From CAXXOK01 sp963663285 (lineage in GTDB: Bacteria; Bacillota; Clostridia; Christensenellales; Aristaeellaceae), in assembly GCA_963663285.2 (NCBI GenBank), contig CAXXNI010000002.1:806001-870000 (forward strand): DNA of 64,000 bases, in the 5' to 3' direction. Below the pieces are notes generated by a model, which saw nothing but the letters and a program-made list of their open reading frames with translations, was not told the origin of the DNA and did no database searches. A program made the translations under genes and the position numbers. Positions 42,659-51,415 of this stretch are shown piece after piece (within the stretch, counting starts at the first letter, position 1; every line of letters starts with the position of its first letter).

Positions 42659-45600
42659 ATGCAGCACAGTTCGCCGCGAAACCGCAGGCCAACAAAAAGC
42701 TATGCGCCTCGAAAGCGCAAAACCCGCGCGGCGGCGGTAATACCGTTGATGTTGTTATTTTTAGCGTGCATTGCGCTAATGTACTTCATCTTCCCCAAAG
42801 ACGCAGGCAAACATGTAGGCGGCAGTATTTATGACGGACTCGTCATCAGCGAGGTAATGGCAGCCAATTCGTCCGCCGTTCCGGATGAAAACGGATCGTT
42901 CAGCGATTGGCTAGAAATCTACAATGGCACCGGCAGCGATGTTAACATGGAAGGCGTAATGCTGACCAACCGTACGGACCGCGTCACATTTCCGTTTCCG
43001 TCCTATGTATTGAAAGCAGGCGAATATGTTGTTATTTTCGCTGATAATCAATACCAGCTGGATACGAACGCGCCGTTCCATGGCAAGTTTAAAATTTCGT
43101 CTGTAGGCGAAACGCTGTACATGTATGATCCGGATATGTATTTGATCGATCAGGTAGTAACGCCTACGATGACTGCTGATCAAAGCTATATTTGGACCGG
43201 CAAGGACGAAAACGGAAACGCGCAGTATGAACTGACGGATTTCTATAGTCCGGGTTATGAAAATACCGAAGCCGGCTTTACCGCGTACCGCTCGGAAAAC
43301 GCCATTCAAACCGGCGCTTTAATTATTAACGAAGTGTGCCCCGATCCAAAAGTGGGCATCCCGGATGAAGACGGGGAAATTGTGGATTGGCTGGAACTGC
43401 GCAATACGACCGATCAACCGATTTCACTTGCCGGGTACTGCTTAAGCGATAAGGAGAACAAGCCTCTTCAGTGGCGGTTCCCTGATTCGGCTTATATCCC
43501 TGCTAACGGATATTATCTGGTCTATTGCAGCGGAAAAGACAAATTGCAGGCAAATGGTGTACCGCATACCAACTTCAGCATCAGTGCAGAGCGCGAAACG
43601 ATCATCTTAAGCAACAGCAACGGCCAACTGGTGGATCGTGTATCCATTGAGAATGTTCCGGAGGATTATTCGGTAGGGCGCAACCTTACCGGCGCTTGGA
43701 CTTTCTTTTCGTTGGCTACACCGGGCAGCCCCAACGATGCTAACGGACAAAGCAAGACCGATCAATTAATTCGCGCCTATAACAGCTCCGGGGTTTATAT
43801 TACCGAGGTTATGGCATCTAATGATACCATAGCCTTGGGAACCCTTGGGCTTACTTGCGATTTTGTGGAATTGTACAATTCCACTAGCGAAACGGTCGAT
43901 TTAAGTTATTACGGCTTAAGCAATACATTAAAACGGCCGCGGAAGTGGCAGTTTTCACAGGGCACAACCATTGCGCCGGGCTCGTATCTAATTGTTTATC
44001 TGGATGGCGATGCGGCGCTGAATACCTATTACGAACCTCATACTAATTTTACACTCTCACGAAATGGCGGGGATACCGTCAGTTTTTGTGATCCCAACGG
44101 AAAAGTTTTGGACCGCATTCCGCTTTCTGTGTTGCCGACAGATCACAGCTATGGGCGTTCATCCGGCTATGCGGGCTTTTATTATTACAACGAACCGACA
44201 CCCGGCGCCGCTAACGGCACGGGATACTATGGCTATGCAAGCAACCCGTCGTTTTCACAGCGCGGCGGCGAATATACAGGCTCCGTACAGGTTACCATCA
44301 CAATCCCTGAAAACACGAAGGTCTATTACACCACAAACGGTGCGATTCCCACGGAGGATTCAACATTATATAATTACGGCGACGTTTTGGAAATCACACG
44401 TTCTACGGCTTTGCGTGCGCGCGCTTTTGATGAAAGCGGTCTGCTGCAGCCAAGCGAAGTGATTACGCAAACCTATCTACCCAATGTTTATCATGCTTTC
44501 CCGATTGTGAGCGTAGTTTGCGACCCGGATTCATTATGGAATGCAGAAAACGGTATGCTGACTATTGGCGACAATGTTGATAAAAGTAACGGTATTCCTT
44601 TTAAGAATACGGTTTACCGTGAATTTGGCAAGATTCCGCGGGAAGGTTATATTGAAATGTACCTCAAAGACGGTACACAGCTGTTAAGCCAGGGAATGGA
44701 ATTCAGCTTGCAGGGGCAATATAGCTTGGATATGCCGCAAAAATCGTTTAAAGTAAAAGCCAAGGCAAAATACGGCGCAAAATATTTTGAAGCCGCATTA
44801 TTTGAAGACAGAATTTTTACGCAATACAAAGGCTTGGTGCTGCGTAACAGCGGTAACGACTGTGTGTGGACGCGCTTTAACGACGGTTTCCAAAGCCGGT
44901 TGATCGATGCTTTCAATGATAATGCATCCGCACCTTCCACGGTTATTCACCAAGCGTGGAACCCGGTTGTGGTATACATCAACGGACAATACTGGGGCCA
45001 TTATAACATGCGTGAGCGTGCGGACCGGTACTTCATTGCTCAGCATGAAGGGCTGGAGTTGAGCCAGGCGGATCAACTGGATGTGTTAGAGGCCAGCGGA
45101 AAGCTTGTTTACGGTTCTAGCAGCGAGTACAAAGCCATGATAGCCAAGGTTAAAAAAAGTTCTCCGGGCACAAATACGGACGATTTGCAATATATTCTGG
45201 ATAACATTGATATTGATAACTATTTCGACTATATGGCTTTTGAGATGTTTTTTGGCAACTCCGACCCCGGTAACATCCGCTTTTATAAGCTGAAACAAGA
45301 AGGCAGCAAGTGGAAATGGCTTTTCTATGATGCGGATTACGGACTTTTCCGCAGCGGATTTGACAGCGTAACTTCATATCTGAAGGATTCCGGCGCCGGT
45401 CAGCAAAAAATCGACAATACGCTGATTTTGAAGCTGCTGGAAAACGATGAGATGAAGGATAAGTTTTTAACTCGGCTCGGTGAGATTTTTCAATACTATA
45501 CAACTGATAAAATGCTTGAAATTTTCAATTCGATGGCTGCTGAACTGGAGCCTGAAATGACAGTGCATTTTAACCGCTGGGCCGAAGAGAATGATAAGGC

Positions 45601-45820
45601 GATTAACGTGGACTCGCCGACGTCGCCGGAAGGTGCGCTGCGTTACTGGTACACAAGACTGGATTATACACGAAACGTGCTCAAAAAGAGGCCGACCTAT
45701 TTTTACGAGATGGTGCAGGAACGCCTTGAATTATCGGATGAGCAGATGCTGCATTACTTTGGCGAAAAACCGCAGTTGCCGGACGACGCCATCGTAACGG
45801 AGGGGAAAAAGTGGGGCTGA
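42659..45820 (+). CDS. Cell-surface CotH kinase with three lamin-tail domains
   Basis: 1053 residues. A basic N-terminus and one membrane helix (about 28-46) anchor it outside. Three lamin-tail domains follow (about 60-195, 218-360, 375-520; each opens like ISEVMAANSS or INEVCPD and holds a DWLEIYN-type motif). Then comes a chitobiase C-terminal-type domain (about 545-615, VYYTTNGAIPTEDS) and a CotH kinase domain (about 625-1000). Kinase marks are GHYNMRERADRYF (780-792) and WLFYDADYG with Asp891/Asp893. CotH enzymes phosphorylate spore-coat or surface proteins. The next genes (DUF4956, VTC) often accompany CotH. Confidence 0.88.
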   Translation: MQHSSPRNRRPTKSYAPRKRKTRAAAVIPLMLLFLACIALMYFIFPKDAGKHVGGSIYDGLVISEVMAANSSAVPDENGSFSDWLEIYNGTGSDVNMEGVMLTNRTDRVTFPFPSYVLKAGEYVVIFADNQYQLDTNAPFHGKFKISSVGETLYMYDPDMYLIDQVVTPTMTADQSYIWTGKDENGNAQYELTDFYSPGYENTEAGFTAYRSENAIQTGALIINEVCPDPKVGIPDEDGEIVDWLELRNTTDQPISLAGYCLSDKENKPLQWRFPDSAYIPANGYYLVYCSGKDKLQANGVPHTNFSISAERETIILSNSNGQLVDRVSIENVPEDYSVGRNLTGAWTFFSLATPGSPNDANGQSKTDQLIRAYNSSGVYITEVMASNDTIALGTLGLTCDFVELYNSTSETVDLSYYGLSNTLKRPRKWQFSQGTTIAPGSYLIVYLDGDAALNTYYEPHTNFTLSRNGGDTVSFCDPNGKVLDRIPLSVLPTDHSYGRSSGYAGFYYYNEPTPGAANGTGYYGYASNPSFSQRGGEYTGSVQVTITIPENTKVYYTTNGAIPTEDSTLYNYGDVLEITRSTALRARAFDESGLLQPSEVITQTYLPNVYHAFPIVSVVCDPDSLWNAENGMLTIGDNVDKSNGIPFKNTVYREFGKIPREGYIEMYLKDGTQLLSQGMEFSLQGQYSLDMPQKSFKVKAKAKYGAKYFEAALFEDRIFTQYKGLVLRNSGNDCVWTRFNDGFQSRLIDAFNDNASAPSTVIHQAWNPVVVYINGQYWGHYNMRERADRYFIAQHEGLELSQADQLDVLEASGKLVYGSSSEYKAMIAKVKKSSPGTNTDDLQYILDNIDIDNYFDYMAFEMFFGNSDPGNIRFYKLKQEGSKWKWLFYDADYGLFRSGFDSVTSYLKDSGAGQQKIDNTLILKLLENDEMKDKFLTRLGEIFQYYTTDKMLEIFNSMAAELEPEMTVHFNRWAEENDKAINVDSPTSPEGALRYWYTRLDYTRNVLKKRPTYFYEMVQERLELSDEQMLHYFGEKPQLPDDAIVTEGKKWG

Positions 45821-45894
45821 TGTATTATACCGGTGGCGTTAATCGCAGAAGTTTGCATATACTGGTATAAACTGCTTTATGGTTACCCTTTGGC

Positions 45895-45923
45895 TTGACA
45901 AAAAATATGCATCCGGCTATGAT
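45895..45923 (+). promoter_or_regulatory. Promoter of the DUF4956-VTC unit
   Basis: Perfect -35 TTGACA (45895-45900), 17-bp spacer, -10 TATGAT (45918-45923), 30 bp before the start codon. The DUF4956 and VTC genes can thus be expressed apart from CotH. Confidence 0.75.
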
Positions 45924-45952
45924 AATTCCAATTACAAGGAGGAGTATCTGTT

Positions 45953-46651
45953 ATGACGTTCTCGGCACTACTACAGGCAACAAGCACTGCAAGCATTATC
46001 TCTGCATCGGGTTTGGCTGCCGAATTCAAGTCCATTGTTCCCAGCGACCTGTTTCTGGCGCTTGGGCTTGGCTTTGTGGTTGGCTCCATTATTGCCATTG
46101 TATATAAAAAGACATATCGTGGCGTACTGTACAGTCCATCTTTTGCGGTCACGCTGATTATGCTTACGCTGATCACCACGCCGGTGGTTATGTGTATTAA
46201 GAGCGATATAGCGCTGTCCATGGGCATGGTTGGCGCGCTATCCATTGTGCGTTTTCGTACCGCTGTAAAGGACCCAATGGATACAGCCTATATGTTTTGG
46301 GCGCTAACGATGGGTATCTTGCTTGGTGCAGGGTTACACTTGATTGCGCTTATCGTGGTACTGTGCATTGCGGTGCTGATGTTCATTCTTACCTTTGTAC
46401 GGTTTAATTCGCCAAATTCGTACCTGTTGGTGGTGCATTATGACGAGTATTGCGAACAGGCTATCAGCGCAGAACTTCGCCGCTCCGTAAAAGGCTTTAA
46501 GCTACGCAGCAAATCGCTGACGCGTGCAGGCGCAGAAATGACGTACGAAGTACGGCTGGGCGAGCGCCACGAAATCGTTACCCGTATGCTGGATATTGAA
46601 GGCGTGCACGATGCTACGCTGGTTGCCTGCCAAAGTGAAGTAGGCGCATAG
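45953..46651 (+). CDS. DUF4956 family membrane protein
   Basis: 232 residues. About four membrane helices lie between 28 and 155, with the family motif MGMVGALSIVRFRTAVKDP, and a cytoplasmic C-terminal domain follows (about 160-230). DUF4956 proteins are regularly encoded beside VTC-domain and CotH proteins; their function is unknown, but the pairing suggests a membrane part of a polyphosphate or surface phosphorylation process. AAGGAGG-type sequence lies 8 nt before the ATG. Confidence 0.92.
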   Translation: MTFSALLQATSTASIISASGLAAEFKSIVPSDLFLALGLGFVVGSIIAIVYKKTYRGVLYSPSFAVTLIMLTLITTPVVMCIKSDIALSMGMVGALSIVRFRTAVKDPMDTAYMFWALTMGILLGAGLHLIALIVVLCIAVLMFILTFVRFNSPNSYLLVVHYDEYCEQAISAELRRSVKGFKLRSKSLTRAGAEMTYEVRLGERHEIVTRMLDIEGVHDATLVACQSEVGA

Positions 46652-46704
46652 GGAAGCGACAGACGCATGTTTTTCTGCCCAACCCGGATAAAGGAGGCGC
46701 CGTC

Positions 46705-47412
46705 GTGCCCGTTGCCGTGCCACTTCGCCATGAGCTGAAGTATTATATATCGCCGATGGAGTATCATTTGCTTTCCAATGCGCTGGACCACGTACTGGAG
46801 AGAGATCCCAATGGCGATGAAGAAAATAACGAATATCATATTCGGTCACTGTATTTTGATACCATCCGTAACGATGCGATGCTGGATAAAATCAGTGGTA
46901 TTAAGAATCGAGATAAATACCGGATTCGAATCTATAATTTTTCCGACAAGCTAATTCGGATGGAATGTAAGACCAAAGTTGGCAACTTAATTTCTAAGCG
47001 CTCCGTCGCGATACCCCGCTTGTTGGCAGATCAGTTAATCGCCGGAGACCCAACGGGGCTGGAGCGCACGCGCAGCGGGCTTTTACAGGATGTTTTCCGG
47101 GAAATGACCGTGAATTTATTGCGTCCTGTTGTACTAGTGGACTATGTACGGGAAGCGTACCTCCATCCTGCGGAAGAGGTACGTATCACATTTGACAAGC
47201 AATTGCGCACCGGCTTGCTTTCCCACGATCTATTCAATCCTTACGTGCCGACGATTTCACCGTTTGATCACGGCGAGATGATACTAGAAGTGAAATTCAA
47301 CCGTATGATGCCGCCGTTTATCCGTGATTTGCTTTGCACCTACGTGCATAGCGCGCAAAACAGCGCAATATCCAAATATACCTGGTGCAGACGGTTTGAA
47401 GGGTTTGAATAA
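46705..47412 (+). CDS. VTC-domain polyphosphate polymerase
   Basis: 235 residues from a GTG start with AAAGGAGG at 7 nt. The VTC tunnel-fold is evident: LRHELKYYISPMEYHLL, YHIRSLYFDT, KYRIRIYN, MECKTKVG with a basic tunnel lining, and a final ISKYTWCRRF. The yeast VTC4 homologue makes polyphosphate from ATP; bacterial copies are usually single-domain, as here. It lacks SPX and membrane domains, so the DUF4956 protein next to it may supply the membrane part. Confidence 0.92.
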   Translation: MPVAVPLRHELKYYISPMEYHLLSNALDHVLERDPNGDEENNEYHIRSLYFDTIRNDAMLDKISGIKNRDKYRIRIYNFSDKLIRMECKTKVGNLISKRSVAIPRLLADQLIAGDPTGLERTRSGLLQDVFREMTVNLLRPVVLVDYVREAYLHPAEEVRITFDKQLRTGLLSHDLFNPYVPTISPFDHGEMILEVKFNRMMPPFIRDLLCTYVHSAQNSAISKYTWCRRFEGFE

Positions 47413-47466
47413 GCTGTTCGGGATCCTTTTCATCCGGCGCATGCCTAAAAAATGGGGGAGGCTTAT

Positions 47467-48222
47467 ATGAGAAGATTCATTAGTTTGCTGCTGACCTTTA
47501 TACTTTGCGCCGGATTCATGACTACGGCCATTGCGGAAAGCACCGCCAGAGAAGCATTTATCGACCAGATTATTGCTACAGCCGAAGATACATACGACAA
47601 AGCTAACGGAAAGTTACAGCGGGCGCAGTATGCCGGCGACATATATGTATGCAAAAACTTTACCGTCTATTTGTTCCGCCAGAACCGCGATGATTTTCGC
47701 ATGGCGGAATACCCGAATGTTGAGCTGGTGATTCCGGACAATTTGCCTTCCAGCGAATGCACCACCTATGCGTATGGTTTGGAATGGAAAGAGGTTTCTG
47801 CCGCTGAGGGGAATCCGTTTGAGGTTGCGGCTACTTTCCGGTACGATGATTCTATCAGTATGGATGAGAATAAAATATATGCCCGCCAGTTTATGATGCA
47901 GGTTGAGCGCGGTGACTATTTCCAGATGTCTGCGGATTATTATTACGGCGTAGGGGCACATAGTCTGGTTTTTATCGCCAACTATGATCCCGAAAACCAA
48001 ACGGTGCGCTGGACGGATTCTAACATGAAAGGCCAAAAGAAGAACGGTATCCGTTACGGCCTTGTACAGTTTGACGCTGAAAAGGACATTGATTGGTTTG
48101 TGGATGCGTTTTGCCATAAGAAAAGAGGCGCCACTTTGTATCGCCTCCGGGATGATATTATTTTTGCCAGCGATGCTGACACAGCGAGTGTAACTATTAC
48201 TACGAGTAGCAACGATAACTAA
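47467..48222 (+). CDS. Secreted protein of unknown function
   Basis: 251 residues. A clear signal peptide (RRFISLLLTFILCAGFMTTAIAE without lipobox) is cut after about residue 24. The mature part looks mixed alpha/beta, with FEVAATFRYDDS and YGVGAHSLVFIANYD, and ends in a Thr/Ser-rich tail. No family is recognised. GGGGGAGG precedes the ATG. It follows the VTC gene by 54 nt and is closed by a strong terminator, so it is probably the extracellular member of the CotH/DUF4956/VTC group. Confidence 0.75.
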   Translation: MRRFISLLLTFILCAGFMTTAIAESTAREAFIDQIIATAEDTYDKANGKLQRAQYAGDIYVCKNFTVYLFRQNRDDFRMAEYPNVELVIPDNLPSSECTTYAYGLEWKEVSAAEGNPFEVAATFRYDDSISMDENKIYARQFMMQVERGDYFQMSADYYYGVGAHSLVFIANYDPENQTVRWTDSNMKGQKKNGIRYGLVQFDAEKDIDWFVDAFCHKKRGATLYRLRDDIIFASDADTASVTITTSSNDN

Positions 48223-48246
48223 TCAAGTAGTGGATTGTGTGCAATA

Positions 48247-48284
48247 CAAAAAACACAGCGGGGGAAACCTGCCGTGTTTTTTTG
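48247..48284. terminator. Bidirectional terminator between the secreted-protein gene and the recombinase
   Basis: AAAAAACAC pairs with GTGTTTTTT, extended by a GC-rich upper stem with one mismatch and one wobble, around a GGAAA-type loop. It sits between converging genes and has poly-A/poly-T on its two sides. Confidence 0.75.
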
Positions 48285-48286
48285 TA

Positions 48287-49453
48287 TCATGAACCTTTTT
48301 CAGGTTTGCGAGAAGCGGAATCAGTATCTTCAGCCGCTGACGGTGCAGGCTCTTCATTAAGATGCGTATGGGCAGCTGCCTGGCGCATGCGAGCGTCACT
48401 CATGCTGGCATAATGCTTCCGGGTTGTATTTACATCCGAATGTCCTAATGCTTCTGCTACCAGATAAATATCCTCTGTTTCCTGATAAAGATTGGTGGCA
48501 TAGGTGCTGCGCAGTTTATGCGGGCTCATTCGTCTTTTAAGCGGTACCACAATCATGGAATATTTTTTTACCATCTGTTCTACAGCGCGCTGTGTAATGC
48601 GTCGCCTCTGTAGCGATAAAAAGAATGCATGCTCATGCCCGTGCTCGGGCGTTATGGCTTCTCTTTCGGCCATATATGACTTCAGAGCTGCCGATACCTC
48701 ACGCGGGAAATAAAGAATGGCTTGGTTTCCGCCTTTACGGGTAACCAGCAGAGCATTTGCGCGAAAATCAATATCTTCTACATTGATACCGACACATTCG
48801 CTGACACGGATGCCTGTGCCTAAAAATAACATAATAATCGCATAATCCCGATTGCGTGTGAGCTTATGGAAAGCAGCCTGCCGTGGGGTCAGGCTTTCGC
48901 CGGATGAAACGGTTTGGATAAGTTTTTGCATTTCACTGCGTTCCAGCAGTAAAATTGGTTTTTCATGCTTCTTGGGCAGCGGAACGAGCGATGCGATATT
49001 AGCGGGAATCCTTTGCGTACGAAACAGATAATTAAAAAAGGAACGTAAAGAAGATAACTTACGCATAACACCATAGGTATGGTTTTTTAGCAATTTTTGA
49101 TTTTCCGCTTCGTCTCCGGATTGCTTATAGTAAAGCGTAAGGTATTCCGCGTATATTTCAATATCGCGCGGTGTTAGCCTGGCAATTTCCGCGTCGGTCA
49201 CTTCAGAAGCATTTTCGGACGTGAAGCAGGTGAGTTCCTTCATGGCGAAGTCAAAAAACGTCCCTAAATCGATCGTGTAAGCCAAGCGGGTTAGTGTACT
49301 GGTAGTGCTGAGCAAGCTGCGAATAAAATCGGCACAGGAGCGCGGAAGGGATAGCAGCATTTGCCGGATCGATTCCATGCGTTTCTGATCCAGCAGTTCG
49401 CGGTACGAAATATCCGGCATATAAAGAATCAGCTCCTTGATAGGTTCTTGCAT
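48287..49453 (-). CDS. Tyrosine recombinase (XerC/D-like)
   Basis: 388 residues. The N-terminal SAM-like domain (about 40-155) and catalytic domain (about 165-350) are complete: Arg216 in GTGIRVSE, Lys240 in TRKGG, His312 and Arg315 in SPHKLRSTY, His338 in LGHSDVNTT, Tyr348 in RKHYASM. The C-terminal tail is charged and disordered. It is divergent from lexA with no phage or transposon genes near, so it is more likely a resident recombinase than part of an active mobile element. Whether it acts at dif is unknown; typical XerC/D are about 300 residues, and this one is longer. Confidence 0.9.
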   Translation of the reverse strand: MQEPIKELILYMPDISYRELLDQKRMESIRQMLLSLPRSCADFIRSLLSTTSTLTRLAYTIDLGTFFDFAMKELTCFTSENASEVTDAEIARLTPRDIEIYAEYLTLYYKQSGDEAENQKLLKNHTYGVMRKLSSLRSFFNYLFRTQRIPANIASLVPLPKKHEKPILLLERSEMQKLIQTVSSGESLTPRQAAFHKLTRNRDYAIIMLFLGTGIRVSECVGINVEDIDFRANALLVTRKGGNQAILYFPREVSAALKSYMAEREAITPEHGHEHAFFLSLQRRRITQRAVEQMVKKYSMIVVPLKRRMSPHKLRSTYATNLYQETEDIYLVAEALGHSDVNTTRKHYASMSDARMRQAAAHTHLNEEPAPSAAEDTDSASRKPEKGS

Positions 49454-49474
49454 TCGTCACTATATATGTATTTC

Positions 49475-49498
49475 TTCGTTAAAGTATTCTTTAGCGAA
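49475..49498. promoter_or_regulatory. Inverted repeat in the leader of the recombinase gene
   Basis: TTCGTTAAAG (49475-49484) and CTTTAGCGAA (49489-49498) are inverted with one mismatch around TATT. It lies just after the predicted transcription start of the recombinase gene, 22 bp before its start codon. It could be an operator, an RNA hairpin, or a recombinase target. Confidence 0.4.
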
Positions 49499-49510
49499 TA
49501 GTTTATATGT

Positions 49511-49538
49511 ATTGTACACCCTACAACATGAATGTCAA
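49511..49538 (-). promoter_or_regulatory. Promoter of the recombinase gene
   Basis: Read leftward: perfect -35 TTGACA (49538-49533), 16-bp spacer, -10 TACAAT (49516-49511). Confidence 0.65.
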
Positions 49539-49637
49539 GCTTCTTTGAACATCTTTGCGTTATCAAAAATCATCTACCACTGATCATTTCTAAATTCTTC
49601 TACCATCAGGTAACAGCGTAAAAAAGAAGGAGACATT

Positions 49638-49697
49638 ATGCAATTTTGCTTCTCCCCTATTTGTAATGTACATTTTGGTTTTTATGCGAACATTTGA
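49638..49697 (+). CDS. Possible 19-residue leader peptide
   Basis: ATG with AGAAGGAG 5 nt upstream opens a 19-codon frame (MQFCFSPICNVHFGFYANI) that ends within the upstream LexA-type box. It is Phe- and Cys-rich. There is no clear promoter for it, and so short a frame can arise by chance. Confidence 0.2.
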   Translation: MQFCFSPICNVHFGFYANI

Positions 49698-49700
49698 TCG
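49687..49700. promoter_or_regulatory. Second LexA-type box
   Basis: CGAACATTTGATCG differs at one base from the Gram-positive SOS box CGAACnnnnGTTCG. It lies upstream of the lexA -35. Confidence 0.45.
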
Positions 49701-49717
49701 TTATATCGCGGCGAAGC

Positions 49718-49746
49718 TTGCAAAAGACACAGTGTTATGATATGCT
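49718..49746 (+). promoter_or_regulatory. Promoter of lexA
   Basis: -35 TTGCAA (49718-49723), 17-bp spacer, -10 TATGCT (49741-49746), start near 49753. Confidence 0.6.
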
Positions 49747-49756
49747 ATTGAAAATG

Positions 49757-49769
49757 GAACAAATGTTTG
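49757..49769. promoter_or_regulatory. LexA operator (SOS box)
   Basis: GAACAAATGTTTG fits the Bacillota SOS box GAACnnnnGTTY and begins a few bases after the predicted lexA transcription start, as expected for autorepression. Confidence 0.75.
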
Positions 49770-49785
49770 CAAGGGATGTGAGCCT

Positions 49786-50403
49786 ATGGGCAATCCGCGT
49801 GGCGACAGTCAAGCCAGAATCCTTGAATATATTGAGAAAACCACCCGTGCCAAAGGGTATCCGCCTTCGGTACGGGAAATTTGCGATGCAACGGGTTTAA
49901 AGTCCACTTCTACCGTGCATGGGCACCTGATCCGCTTGGAAAAAAAGGGGCTTATTTCCCGTGATTCCATGAAACCCCGCGCCATCAGTATATCCAACGA
50001 CCGCTATGCCACAGAGGAAGAACGCTCCGATATGGTTTCCATTCCGATTGTTGGCTGTGTAACGGCAGGCATGCCGATTTTAGCGACTGAAAATATCGAC
50101 GAGTTTGTCAGCCTGCCGCAAGCAATGCTCGGCGACGGTGAACACTATATTCTGAACGTAAGCGGCGAAAGCATGATCGAAGCTGGTATTATGGATGGCG
50201 ATTATGTAGTAGTGCGTAAACAGCCGAATGCGTTAAACGGCGACATTGTCGTCGCTATGATTGAGGACGAGGCAACGGTTAAACGTTTTTATCGCGAAAA
50301 TGGCGTTTTCCGGCTGCAGCCTGAGAACTCCACGATGAAACCAATCATCGTACCTGAAGTTACGATCTTGGGGAAAGTTGTGTCCCTCTATCGCATTTAT
50401 TGA
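49786..50403 (+). CDS. lexA: LexA SOS repressor
   Basis: 205 residues, full length. The winged HTH domain (1-70; GYPPSVREICDATGLKSTST) is followed by the self-cleaving S24 domain: cleavage site Ala94-Gly95 in CVTAGMP, Ser129 in VSGESMI and Lys166 in EATVKRF. RecA filaments trigger cleavage after DNA damage, which frees SOS genes. Two LexA-type boxes lie upstream, so it should repress itself and possibly affect the divergent recombinase. Confidence 0.96.
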   Translation: MGNPRGDSQARILEYIEKTTRAKGYPPSVREICDATGLKSTSTVHGHLIRLEKKGLISRDSMKPRAISISNDRYATEEERSDMVSIPIVGCVTAGMPILATENIDEFVSLPQAMLGDGEHYILNVSGESMIEAGIMDGDYVVVRKQPNALNGDIVVAMIEDEATVKRFYRENGVFRLQPENSTMKPIIVPEVTILGKVVSLYRIY

Positions 50404-50473
50404 TGTTAGCAGCATATACTTAATCATCTGGTTTATATGGTATGGGTCGTACTAGTAACCGGGAGGCACTGTT

Positions 50474-51415
50474 ATGAACCGACATCACATTGTTGTCGTT
50501 GGCGGCAACAATATGGATATAAACGCCACTTCAAAAAACAATATTGTTATGGGCGATTCCAATCCTGGTAATGTATATATCGGCTTTGGCGGCGTTGGCC
50601 GCAATATAGCGGAAAATCTGGCAAGGCTAGGGCAGGATGTTCGCTTGTTAAGCGTTTTTGGAGACGACGAATTTTCAAAACATCTTATTACACATGCTGA
50701 AAAGACCGGTATCGATGTTCAATATTCGCTTAGAATACCGAATACGTCCGGTTGTGTTTATGTTTGTATCAACAACGAAGACGGCGATATGGCGGTTGCT
50801 ATAAACGATATGGCGCTTTGCAACCGCATTACACCGGAATATATACTATCCAAGCTGGATGAGCTTAATGCGGCGGAAGCCATTATTGTTGATGCTAATT
50901 TAAGCCCGGAGACATTAGAAACCATTGCCTTGCATTGTACGCCGCCCATTTTTGCCGATGCTGTTTCAACAAAAAAAGTTGATCGTTTAATCAGCATCCT
51001 CCCCCGTCTTTTTGCGCTCAAAGCGAACAAAATGGAAATAGAAATGCTCTCCGGAATCACTGTTACGAACGAATATTCAATGATGGATGCAATCAATAAA
51101 CTGCATCGTATGGGCGTTCATTATCTATTTGCTACGTTGGGCAGTAAAGGCGCCATGGCGTCGGATAATAAAACGCGGGTTTGCGGCCCGCCTTATCTGA
51201 TGCGGGTCGTGAACACCACAGGCTGCGGGGACGCATTTACAGCGGCGACCACGATTGCCACACTTGAGCAGCAGAACCTGCATCAGGTTTTACAAGCGGG
51301 ATTAGCTGCTGCTGCTGTGACCAGCCAGACAAATTATGCGGTATCCGAACAGCTCTCCTGGCAGAAATTGACGGATACCATTCTTGCTGCACAAAAAGAG
51401 GAGGCAGTTTTATGA
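50474..51415 (+). CDS. psuK: Pseudouridine kinase (PfkB family)
   Basis: 313 residues. PfkB-type kinase with the N-terminal VVVGGNNMDINATS, the GGVGRNIAENLARLG motif and the C-terminal anion-hole motif NTTGCGDAF with catalytic Asp253. Together with the following psuG it forms the pseudouridine breakdown pair: PsuK phosphorylates pseudouridine and PsuG splits the C-C glycosidic bond to uracil and ribose 5-phosphate. Genes overlap by 4 nt (ATGA). GGGAGG precedes the ATG. No pseudouridine transporter is adjacent, so the substrate may come from internal RNA turnover. Confidence 0.92.
   Translation: MNRHHIVVVGGNNMDINATSKNNIVMGDSNPGNVYIGFGGVGRNIAENLARLGQDVRLLSVFGDDEFSKHLITHAEKTGIDVQYSLRIPNTSGCVYVCINNEDGDMAVAINDMALCNRITPEYILSKLDELNAAEAIIVDANLSPETLETIALHCTPPIFADAVSTKKVDRLISILPRLFALKANKMEIEMLSGITVTNEYSMMDAINKLHRMGVHYLFATLGSKGAMASDNKTRVCGPPYLMRVVNTTGCGDAFTAATTIATLEQQNLHQVLQAGLAAAAVTSQTNYAVSEQLSWQKLTDTILAAQKEEAVL

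Larger units (their letters stand above)
49454..49785. other. Divergent regulatory region between recombinase and lexA
   Basis: The region contains a leftward promoter and inverted repeat for the recombinase, a 19-codon rightward open frame with a good ribosome site (49638-49697), two LexA-type boxes and the lexA promoter. No larger gene is present. Confidence 0.6.

Noticed and set aside
48287..49453. Tyrosine recombinase as part of an integrated mobile element
   Set aside because: No phage, plasmid or transposase genes, no att-like duplication at the tRNA-Val 10 kb away, and a housekeeping context next to lexA.
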